A program made the position numbers and the translations under genes. From Pardosa pseudoannulata (Eukaryota > Arthropoda > Arachnida > Araneae > Lycosidae): a stretch of DNA of 64,000 nt. The notes beneath the pieces are model-generated. The model was given only the letters and a program-made list of their open reading frames with translations. It did not search any database and was not told the DNA's origin. Shown piece by piece: positions 54,057 through 64,000 of the stretch. Where the stretch lies: contig CM063502.1 in assembly GCA_032207245.1 (NCBI GenBank), forward strand, positions 132,831,205-132,895,204, in the 5' to 3' direction. Position 1 is the first letter of the stretch; the number at the start of each line of letters is the position of its first letter.

Positions 54057-57000
54057 GTAAGTGTCATTGTTTACATTGTCAAAGGACATAAAAGCAGAGC
54101 GAATTTTGTCGGTCTGGGCCAAATGTTGGAATCAAATTCAGATCTCAACTTCCGTGCAGCGATATAAGCGTTAGGCATAACATTTTGTTTTACTATATGC
54201 CTTGAACATGAAGATTCAATGTATTAAAATCATAGCTATTATTAATAGATGTTAACGCATGTTTTTAACACATTTTTTCGTTTAATTTTCGGTTAAATTT
54301 TTTTGTAGAAAGAGAATAGGTAGTAGATAATACATGATACTCTTTATCACGTAGTCGGTCATGTAAACGTCAAAGCACATGCGCGAATAGGTTATTTATT
54401 TCAGTATATATTCCCTAAAATTGGCGGGTGTGTTTAATACAATTAATCTGCCACATTTATTTGTATATAAACTCTAATATTTGTTGTCTGAAATATGCAC
54501 AATGCTTGTAGCATATGCACAATAGTACGGGTAATGTGGTTGATGTGGCCTCAGGTGATCAGAGTTGTCCCTGATTGATGAGTATTTTACAGAAAATTTT
54601 GTAGATTTTGTAACATAAATTACTATGTTTGTTCCCGTAAGAATTTTTTTAAGGTATTATCTTACTAGAGAATATGTACTCATGGGATATTCTAATTCCA
54701 GTTGGTTGATGTGCTTTAGTACTTTTTCATTAATAACTATGAATTTATTTGAGTTCAAATGGGGATGCACATCAAAGCTTACATATGTGTATGCATGAAG
54801 TATTTAATAATCAAAAACTTTACTCAGTAGTTCCTTAAAGTAATGTTATATGTTTAGCAGCTTCAGTGTGATCATTTAATTACAAATTTACTGTTGAAAA
54901 ATAACAGCTAAACAATGTGATTATAAGCAGCCTTAATCATAACTGCCCTTACTGCATTATTTCTTTTCATTAAAATTTAAATTGCATACAAATGTGCCTA
55001 CTTATTCTATAAACAGATAATTATTCTATAAACAGTTATATACTTTTCATTAATTTCATCCCATTGAAAGCTGTCCATTTTTAAAATTTTAGTTCAGAAC
55101 AATTTGAACTTGAAAGAATGCATTCATAAATCTTTTATACATCCTTTCATATATCTTTCATATATCCTTTCATCTTTTATATATCTTTTCGTATATCCTT
55201 TCGTTTTTTGTGATGTGTACTAAATTCATATTATGAAAACTAATTTAAACTTACCAACAGTTGAGATTTGCTTGCTTTAATTTGTTCATTTCAAAATTTT
55301 TGTAATTTTTGTTTTGGTATGTATTATTTTTAGGTGAAGATTTAAAAATAATTATCCCAAAGTATTAAATTTTTATCTCCTATTTTAAGCTCACATCTGA
55401 ATGACTTTTCCTTTTTAATTTGGTTTGTGCTTTAGATTTTTAGATTATTTTTAGATTAATAGGTTTGTAATTAAAATATAATATCTAGTAAATTTAACTC
55501 TCCTAAATTCTAAAATTTTTTAATTATTTAGTGGTAATTTGACTGATTTTAATGTTCTTAATCACAATATCATTATGGACATATGTTATTATAGACATAA
55601 TGTGTAAGTAACAAGTATTCTGAATGTTTTTTCTGTAATTGAAAAAAGTAAAAAACACCACAAAGAAAATTGAGGTCAACTCATTGAGGTTATTTCCTTC
55701 AAAATGATTTTCTTAAATTTTAAAAGTAGTTTTGAAAATTAGTAACTTTGCCTATATGTGGCATTTCTATTATAGGTCAGATGTTATGAATAAAGTAAAT
55801 GTTATAATGTTGATATTAATCTTGTGGGGAAATAGCATAATGATGTATAAACAAGAGGATTATTTTTCAGTATCGAGTATCATATAACTGCAAATTCCTT
55901 GAGGAAATTAAGTATGAAGCAGCATTTTATCGATTCTATTTTCAGCTATTTCTTTTAAAAATATCTTTATTTTACTTTATTTTGAACAAAACTACTGCGA
56001 TTAGTTATGTGAATAAATATATTAGTATATTGTTGTTGAAAACATCTTGCAATAGCATGTTAAGTTTCAAAATTTTTAGTAGTTTTTTTATTTAGTTATA
56101 GTGTATATTTTGTAATTCTTTTACATTATTTTTCTTTCGTAAATAAGTTTGTTTTAGAATAATTGTATTAATGCACATATATTACATGAAAATATATATT
56201 TTTGATATTACATTTGCAAGTTTTCATTAACTTTTTTAACGTATGTTAGAATTGTTTAGTTAAATATGTCATTCATAGGGTTTTCTTATTTGAGGCCTTT
56301 TTTAAGTGACAGAAAAAAAAATTTCTTTCACGAATACTTTAGCATTTATTGCCCTTTGTTATTTGCCCCCTTTCCGTTTCATAAAATAACTATGCAGCAT
56401 TTTGAGTAAATTGTTTGAAAATATGTGTTCTTGGTTATATTGTTTGTATGAAGATACTTAAATTTAAGAAAGTCCTTGTTAGTATGAACTTTTTAAACTG
56501 CTACATGAAATTAAAATAAATTTTTGAATAGTTAAAATTTTAATTGCTTTTTCAATTATAAAATACTTTCTTTTATATTTGTACATTCTTGAATTAGCCC
56601 TCATATATTAAATATGTTGGCAATAGTGCCCCAAACCAAACAAATTGTTTATTTTTAGAAAATAAAAATAGATATGAATTAGAAATTAATAGTAAGACGT
56701 TAACAGTTACAGTGTTTTAAACATTTTAACAATACTAGCCACTGCAATCATCATTGTCACTTTTGGTTGTATATTTTTCATTATGGTACTTCACAAATGA
56801 ATGACATGTTACCATTACCTGTCATCTTAAACATATTCTTAAGAAGTAGGGGAAGCTCAGCACAAAAACTTAATAACCATTTCTTTTTTCTATATAAATC
56901 TAATTATAAAATAAAAGGATTTAAAATTATGAATGCTTCACATATAACTGAAGTTACTGTCAAAATGTCATGATATGCTTAAAAATCAAGATTTTTTTCC

Positions 57001-57373
57001 CCTTACAATTATTACTAAATTTTTCATTATTATGCATCTAAGAATTGGATACATACAATTCACATTCAAAGTACAGTATATACTACTATTAAAGCCTGAA
57101 AGGATTACTGAGGAAGTTATAAATGTACAATTTCTAATACATAAATAATTATCGAAAACTTGAAAGAAAGGCATGGTAAATATTTCTATTACTTAAATTT
57201 TTTTATTACTCTGCATTTAAACCATTAGACTGAAATTTGTATTTTATGCTCAAAATAAGTTACTGTTCATATATAAATCTTTTCTGAAAATTGTAATACA
57301 TACAGTTGCTAATTACAGACAATTACTAATGTAAGGGTTATTTAAGTGCAGTCAATTGCTTGTCAAATATTAT
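54057..57373. other. AT-rich stretch, probable first intron
   Basis: No coding exon recognised. A pyrimidine-rich tandem stretch with 'atatcctttc' repeats lies at 55,130-55,210. If the MED26 call is right, this is intron. Confidence 0.5.
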
Positions 57374-57375
57374 TA

Positions 57376-58678
57376 GGGGAAACCGGGGTAAAATGGTCCG
57401 CTTTTGTAAATTTTAAGTATTTGCTCTCAAACTAATGATTTTTTGAATCTGAAAATATATATACACATTGCCTATATATTAGGCTTTATATTACACTCAG
57501 TTAAAACCAATTATTATAATTACTTTTTTTATTATAATTTTTTTAATAGCAAGCGATAAAGTGGACCATTTTACCCCGACTCCGAGGTAAAATGGTCCAT
57601 GGCACGGGGTAAAATGGACCGCAAAAAATTTCTACAGTTAACTTAAATGTAGTACATTATTTAATAGTACAAAACATAAAATGTATTATATTTATTTTCT
57701 ATAGCTTCAATCTGTACACATAAAGCATAATATTAGCGAATATTGAAGTTAATGAATAATACACCAAAAGATTTGTGTGTTACTGAAAGTCTGCTATTTT
57801 CTTGAGAAGCAGTAGGATCTGGGAGACTCATCACAATATCTTGAACATTTCTGAGGGATTCATCAACATTGTCAGGGAAAATGAACACATTTTGATTAGG
57901 TTTTTGCCTTATAAATTTCACAAGAGCGTAGTCTTCATAATTTTTTTCTGTTATTAAACCAACCAAATGAACCACTTTCTTTTTTGTCAAAAATTTAACC
58001 AAAACATACTTGCCAACTTTTAATTCATTATCAGAATTAGCATCATGCTGTGAATTGCTTTCTTTATCACTGTGTTGTGTATCGCTATAAACAGACATAT
58101 TTTCCGAATCACTCGAACTTTCTGATCCACATAAATTTTCTTTATTTGCTTTAAAATTCACATTTTTATCATTTTTCTGCTTAGTTAAGACTAACATTTT
58201 TTCTAAATTCTTCCTATCTCTAACTAAAGCAGCATTTTTCTGTTTTAATTTTTTATTTTTAAAATCATCATCATCAAAAAATGCAACTTTTGCCAAGGGG
58301 CATAATTCAAAAGGTGATATAACTGATGATGAATTATGATTATTATGAAAAAAAAAAAAAAAATCAGTTAAATGACAGATAAGAATAAAATTGCCATATA
58401 TCTGTTACTTTAAATCCTGCATGTTTTTTAAAGTATCACACATAAAATCAATTTAGAAAAATTACAGAAATAAAAAAAAAAACAAAAAAAAAAAAAAGAC
58501 AAAAAATCAGAAAAAAAAAAAAAAAACAATCTAATTAAATAGCTACATTAAATAAAATAATGTTAAACAAATAACAATTCTGAAATGAAGAAAGATAAAA
58601 AAAAAAAAAAAAAATCAAAAAAAAAAAAAAAAAAAAAAATAATAAAGAATATAGGGATGGTCCATTTTTTGTCTCCCC
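57376..58678 (-). mobile_element. pogo-like DNA transposon, internally deleted
   Basis: Outside both ends is TA (57,374-57,375 and 58,679-58,680), the target of Tc1/mariner/pogo elements. The ends read GGGGAAACCGGGGTAAAATG on the left and, on the minus strand, GGGGAGACAAAAAATGG on the right, an imperfect inverted repeat sharing AAAATGG(t/a)CC. Copies of the ggtaaaatgg(t/a)cc motif recur inside at 57,556-57,622. Only the C-terminal part of a transposase is left. The part at 58,340-58,650 is dominated by A-runs. Confidence 0.8.
57733..58296 (-). pseudogene. pogo-like transposase C-terminal fragment
   Basis: The open frame extends slightly upstream of the first ATG, where SSSVISPFELCPLAKVAFF matches the linker (ISP..I.PLPK type) after the DDE domain of arthropod pogo/jerky-like transposases. 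Then comes a lysine-rich helix, an acidic Ser/Asp/Glu stretch (ESSSDSENMSVYSDTQHSD), and a C-terminal domain with VGKYVLVKFLTKKK, VHLVGLITEKNYEDYALVKF and DIVMSLPDP. The helix-turn-helix and catalytic regions are missing. The frame is otherwise undisturbed over 187 codons. It cannot be a transposase as it stands. An adopted host role is possible but unsupported. Confidence 0.72.
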
Positions 58679-58680
58679 TA

Positions 58681-61600
58681 TACAATTTTTTTTCTTGTTT
58701 GAACAATTTTTTAATTATGTTTTAATTGAAACTTAAATTGCTGAATGTCTCTAAAAATATTTTGTGTGTAACACATCTTTTGAGCTCGATATAAACAATA
58801 TATTATCAAAATATAAGTGGCTTTGCACATCTCACTCCTGTACAATATATTTTCAAAGATTTTTTTTGTAAGATATCTGTATGTATTAAAATCTTGTTTG
58901 TATATAAAATTTGTATTTAAAGAATCATTTGCCTATACTATACAAAATGTAAATAACATAAAAAATTTGAAAAGCATACATAATACACAAGAAATAGAAG
59001 TCCCTATAGTTATATTTTTGAGTAAACAAATTGCATATCTATTAGGTTGTACATATTCATAGAATTATTTATTTAGGCACTTTTTTTTATCAAAATGTCT
59101 AGTTTGCCAACCTTTAAATAATTAGAAAAATTTGCACATGTATGAAAAAGTTTGGTAACCTCTGCTCTAATGTTACCCAATATTATAGTAAAAAATGTAT
59201 ATAAGTATTAAAAAAACTATTATTCAACTGCTGTCATTGTATTATTAAACATAATAATAAAATAATAAATAAATAATCATTTAATTCTATCTAGTTAAAT
59301 TAAGTTTTTAATTATTTAGATTTAATTTTGTGAAATTTGTATGTTCTAAAAATATTTTTGTGAAATTTTTATTAAACATTAACATAAAGTGACTTTTTCT
59401 AATGTTCTATGACTAATTTTTATAATGTATCAAAAAGATTGGGTTAAATTTATATTCTTTTTGAAATTTTTGTATTTAATAATATTTGTATTATGAATAT
59501 TTATATAAAATGTTGTAGTGAAGTTTTTTATTAAGATAATTCACAAAGTTTATGTATATTTTTTATAATTTTCTATATTAATTTTTGAATTTTAGATATA
59601 TTTTTAAAATGTTAGTATTAAATAATAAGAAAAAATAACGTATAAAAAATGAAGTCAAAAAAATAGTAATAGAAAAATGCATTTTTATGTATAGAATTAA
59701 GTTTTTTACAAAATTATGAATAAAAATAGTATATTTTATATTTTATTGTAATAGTAACTATTCTAAGTTAAAATTTTTAAATTTGTTGTAGATTAATCTG
59801 TGTATCACTTGTGTTTATATTTTTAAACATTTTTATAATGTATCAAATATGTAAGTAAACATTTAAATTTTTTTTGTATACTACTGATAATTAAGTTTAT
59901 TAAGAAAGGCATATATTTATAAAAATGTATAATAATAAATATATTACAAAGAGCTTTTAAATTATTAAAAATTCAAAGTTAGCATCAGCTGATTGTTAAA
60001 TTTTATATTTCATATTTTAGATAAAAAAGATTAACATAGTGTTATAAATTTAAAAAAATAAAAGCTAAAAGAAAAAACTTGCTAGTCAAATTAATTTATT
60101 ATTTTAAATGTTAGAAATTATAATTTTTGAAAAACAAAATTAATAACTTTTATTAACTTTTAAAAAAACTTTGGCCTTTTTTGTTTAGTTTTTTCACAAC
60201 TTTAAAAACAAATTTTTTTTTTTTCTGATATTTTATTGTAAACTAGTCAGTAAAATTAATTAAAAACTTTTTTAGACTAACTAATTAAAATTAGAACAGT
60301 TTTAATTATTAAAATCTAATTTACTTTTTCTTTAAATTAGCATAGTGATTTTAAATTTTATATTTCTATTTTGACTTAAACATGTCACTTTTTTATAAAA
60401 ATTACATTTATTAAAAGATTATTATAAAGAAGTCTTCATAAAAATATTTAAAATTTAATTTAAATTTCTTATTATATTTAATTTATTTTTTAAAAAATAT
60501 TTCTGTATTTATTTTTAAATATTTATTAATTTTAATGATAAATTATATTTTAGCATTTAAAATGTAGCTATTTAAATGAATTAAAAATGATTTTATTCTC
60601 TTAATATTTTGTATTTTTTCTGTGAAATGAATGAATTTATTAAAACATTATTTTATATAAATTTATAGAACTATTTATTTATTTATCATTTATAAATGTA
60701 TTTTATATAGCTTTTCTTAGCTTATTTTATATTCTATTTTTTCTATATATATGCATTTCAAAGTTGCAAAATATGATGAGTTAGTGTAGTTGAATCTTGT
60801 TAAATAATTCACTTTATTGCAAAGTATTTGGTATAAATTTTCTGTTAAGCATAAATTTATTAATTAAACACTAAATTTTTTAGTTATAGTTATTGCATTT
60901 TTTCAAAGAATTTATCTTAAGTTTGAAACATATGTTATTATTTTAATAAAAATCTTATAAAGAAATTATTTGAGAAAAGTTAAAAAAAAAAAATCAGTTA
61001 AAACTTGTATACTTTAATCATATGTTTCTAAAGAATGTTTATTTTTTTTCATATTGTTAATTGAAACATGAAATGTAATTGTATAGTTTTCACTATTGCA
61101 AAATTTGGTTAAAGTTGTAATCTTCAATTAAATTTTTCATTGTCATATTATGTTAATCAATTAATTGAAAAGAAGTATCTTTTAATTCATTGATTGAAAA
61201 GTTTTCAAAAAAAATCTTATAAATAACTTTTGAGAAAAGTTAAAAAAAAAAAATCCCCAGTTAAAACTTTGTATACTTTAATCATAATGTTGACTAAAGA
61301 ATGTAAGTGTATTTGACATACCTTAAATGTTTTGCTTGTAAATTGGTTCACAACATCCAAAAGTTTAAAGGGTAATTTTTCTAGCATCATTTTCTCAGTC
61401 TCGTCATTTATGAATATATTTGTATACTTATGTCATATTTTTACTCATTAATTCATTTTCCTGAGTTAGTTTTTTTTGTCTCAAACGTTAAAAACTAAGC
61501 TGCCCTAAACTAAATGCCATGGAATTATGTATTTTCAAAATGAAATGTCTCAAATGTTCTGTAGTAATGGTTCAATAAAAGATACCTCAGTAATATTGCG

Positions 61601-62809
61601 TTTTCATCATTGCTTTCAATTTATTTGTTTGAAAGGGGAGATGAGTTATTGAAGTGCAAGAGTTGAATCTCGTACTTTATGAAAATATGAATGCTTATCC
61701 TCTTTCAATTGGGATGATATAAAAGTTCATGTAAATAATTGAAAATTTATTTTATAATTTTTTAAGGTTGAAATAAATAAAAAAAAGTTTTGTTTGCTGG
61801 AAATCAATAATTAGTTCTCTGTAATATATTGCTTACTTCAGTTTTATATTGTTATTGGTTAGTGTGCCTACAAACAATACAGCATTTTTATGGGAAAGCA
61901 AAGGTAACATTTTGTTGGAAAACTTGACATTCCTTTATAACATCTGACTAAATGGGTAAAAGGTGTTCATAGATTCTCCATCCCCTCCCTTCTTCCCTTA
62001 AAAATACATTTTTTAATTCTTTCAAATTGTGATACTTGAAACATTAAGGTTTGAAAAAAAAAATAAATAAAAAAAGCTATTACATTCAATTAAAATGTTT
62101 TTTCCCAAATAAGTAAAACTTGCCTACATGACTTACTACTTTTACCATGTATTGTAATTTGTCATCAACTTTTCCCTTACAAAACTGTAACCAAGTGGGG
62201 AGTCCCCCCCCCTTCTTTTTTAAACCTACATTACTATGAATACAATAGTTACGTTCTTTAATAAATTTTACTTTTTGTTCAAGATTGTTTTATCTTGGAA
62301 TTTTAAATATGCATTTCCTCTGCATGCATTTAAAAGATAAAAATATTTTTGAAGTTAAAAGCTCATTGTTTCGAGGCACGGGTCTTAGCAGTACTAGTAT
62401 GGGTACATTTTTAAAGATATGTAATTGAAGCTTAAAATAGAAGAATTGGAAAACACTCGTTCTCTCAAGTATTTGACCTCCTCGCTTCAATTGTTTTCGT
62501 TGTAAATTGTCAGGTGTTTGTGTTATTAATTGGGTAATGGAAAACGAAAATTATCACATAGAAACATAAAATTTAAATCCCCCAGAATCTTTTTTCCTAG
62601 CTATAATCCTGCCTCCTAATACTTTCGTACTGACCGTGATTTTTCTTCTGGGACTCTTAAGACCAGAATAAATTTTCCCATCATACTGAATGTGTAACAC
62701 AGCGTCGTGTATTAGAGGGAGAAATTAGATTTGCGTCAGACTCGTTGCCGATCGGTAGTTTTAAACCGGGAGTAGGTCACACATTTGTCGCTGTCGTATT
62801 TCGTAACGG

Positions 62810-62860
<51 letters not shown>

Positions 62861-63041
62861 GGCTAGTTCTTGCTCCTAGGCAGGAAAACTTTATATTTCC
62901 TTGACAATGACATTATACCTGATTCGTGTGTATAAACCTATCGAAAGCATTCTATATACGAAGACATTTTGATGGATTTAATAAAGATGTTTATAGTAAA
63001 ATACTATGTATATGTATATGAGAGATACACATATATATCAC
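58681..63041. other. Very AT-rich stretch, probable intron
   Basis: No supported exon. A duplicated block of about 75-90 bases (60,950-61,040 and 61,212-61,301), sharing 'gagaaaagttaaaa' and 'gtatactttaatcat', is spaced about 260 bases apart. A 40-base T-run lies at about 62,815-62,856. Confidence 0.55.
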
Positions 63042-63353
63042 TGTTGCGAACACCCCTCGCGCGAAAATAATGAACTATGTTGAAGCCACTATCGAAATTC
63101 CAATGTTTTCAGTTTGTATTCAGTTTTGTGGCAACGCTGTAAATTGTTGTTATTTTTAGTATTTTTAGTATGAGTTTTGGTTCGCTTCGGCGAATGCTGC
63201 TAGTTTTTAGAAAGTGAATGTGTTATTATAGTTTTAAAATATCCCTGTGAGATTATTTTGACTTCCTATTTTTTTGACAACCGTTAAGCATCGGATAGAT
63301 GCACCAGAGCCCAGTTAATATTTAGTTTTATAAATGTGTTACGAGATACAACA
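63042..63353 (+). repeat. 5' LTR of a BEL/Pao-like element
   Basis: A 312-base stretch begins TGTTGCGAACACC and ends GATACAACA, with matching TGTTG/CAACA ends. A tRNA-Lys-type primer site follows ten bases later, then a gag gene. The second LTR lies beyond the window. Confidence 0.65.
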
Positions 63354-63362
63354 TATTTAATT

Positions 63363-63380
63363 TGGCGCCCAACGTGAGGC
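63363..63380 (+). promoter_or_regulatory. tRNA-Lys-type primer-binding site
   Basis: TGGCGCCCAACGTGAGGC differs by one base from the known tRNA-Lys(1,2) complement TGGCGCCCAACGTGGGGC. Its place directly after the LTR and before gag supports it. Confidence 0.8.
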
Positions 63381-63416
63381 AACAGTTAGCGGTTGAATTT
63401 TAGGAAGAATTTGAAA

Positions 63417-63989
63417 ATGGATGCTTTAAAAGCGAAACGAAAAGGTTTTAGAATATCATTCACGACATGTGTTAATAAAATTGAGGAGTTGCTTTTGAAG
63501 AAAACTCCGGACTTAAAAGAACTTTTGATTTTGAAAGAAATGGTTGTGCTCGCTCGTACCGGGTTTGGAGCTAACCATCACAAGAAATGGGAAATTGACT
63601 TTAATAAACGTGCTCATGAAATATCTTCTGCTGCAGCCTTGGTAAGCACAAATACTCCTGAAAACCCAGGTAAGAGAAATTTAAATTGTCTCTTTTGTGA
63701 TAAGAAACATCCCAGTCAAGATTGCTATATGGCTAGAACGTTAAATATTGAAGATAAAAAGAAACATTTGTCTAAAAAAGGTGCTTATTTTTCTTGTTTG
63801 CGGGGGGGATACACTTCTAGAACTTGCAAATTTCGAATAAAGTGTGTACAATGTAATCGAAATCATTTCATTTTGATGTGTCCTGACCGAGAAACAAGCA
63901 CAAACAAAAGTAAAACAGAAGTTGACACAACTAAAATTTTAACTGATAGTTGTAGTGTTGAACCAGTTCTTTTGATGACTAATTGTTAA
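63417..63989 (+). CDS. BEL/Pao-like gag, right part possibly broken
   Basis: I take ATG at 63,417 (GAAAATGG context), giving MDALKAKRKGFRISFTTCVN. A helical N-terminal part is followed by three cysteine/histidine arrays: CLFCDKKHPSQDC; CLRGGYTSRTC, which lacks the usual second Cys and His ligands; and CVQCNRNHFILMC. This array pattern, with ARTLNIEDKKKHLSKKGAYF between the first two, matches BEL/Pao gag rather than Gypsy. The DUF1759 capsid region is shortened: only about 60 residues lie before the linker to the knuckles. The frame stops at 63,987, 11 bases before the window end, where the protease should begin. This may be a premature stop. Confidence 0.78.
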   Translation: MDALKAKRKGFRISFTTCVNKIEELLLKKTPDLKELLILKEMVVLARTGFGANHHKKWEIDFNKRAHEISSAAALVSTNTPENPGKRNLNCLFCDKKHPSQDCYMARTLNIEDKKKHLSKKGAYFSCLRGGYTSRTCKFRIKCVQCNRNHFILMCPDRETSTNKSKTEVDTTKILTDSCSVEPVLLMTNC

Positions 63990-64000
63990 GATTAAGAGCC

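Noticed and set aside
58340..58650. A-runs as retroposed poly-A tails
   Set aside because: Several scattered runs within the pogo-like element, with no upstream gene copy or flanking duplication; ordinary low complexity.

Overview
The window looks like a piece of an arthropod nuclear genome, most probably a spider. It is strongly AT-rich. Coding potential is almost entirely broken transposable elements of families that are common in arthropods: Gypsy, BEL/Pao and Copia LTR elements, hAT, pogo/Tigger and PIF/Harbinger DNA elements, a THAP-zinc-finger DNA element, and a tRNA-headed SINE. The taxonomic guess rests on the general style of these families and was not tested. There is no sign of bacterial operons, rRNA or CRISPR.

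Layout. 1-4.6 kb is AT-rich, with a tRNA-Ser relic and a small inverted-repeat element. At 4.6-8.5 kb a 2.6 kb hAT element with a perfect 8-bp target duplication (TGGTATAT) sits inside a second, non-autonomous hAT element, and a SINE lies beside it at the same target. At 9.4-11.7 kb is the first of three copies of a THAP-domain DNA element; the others are at 37.5-39.4 and 48.1-50.4 kb. At 11.7-18.4 kb two Gypsy relics meet head to head. At 20.6-20.9 kb an LTR-like sequence ends in an 86-bp-arm palindrome centred on half a tRNA-Ser. At 23.4-25.6 kb is a complete but internally deleted LTR element. At 28-37.5 kb a retroelement gag is split by a 5.5 kb BEL/Pao element (TSD CCTAT) and followed by the 3' end of a Copia element. 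At 42-47 kb are a Tigger-like relic, a SINE and a hAT MITE. The last 14 kb is the least transposon-dense part.

Host genes. The best candidate is a first coding exon at 53,994-54,056. It encodes 21 residues resembling the start of Mediator subunit 26 (MED26) and is followed at once by a GTAAGT splice donor. The AT-rich sequence behind it would be intron, now carrying a pogo-family remnant and, at the right edge, the 5' LTR and gag of another retroelement. A THAP-domain exon with good splice sites lies at 51,200-51,366; whether it belongs to a host gene or a transposon is open.

I do not see a new multi-gene system. The most unusual object is the palindrome at 20.75-20.94 kb, whose right half has the layout of a tRNA primer joined to minus-strand strong-stop DNA.
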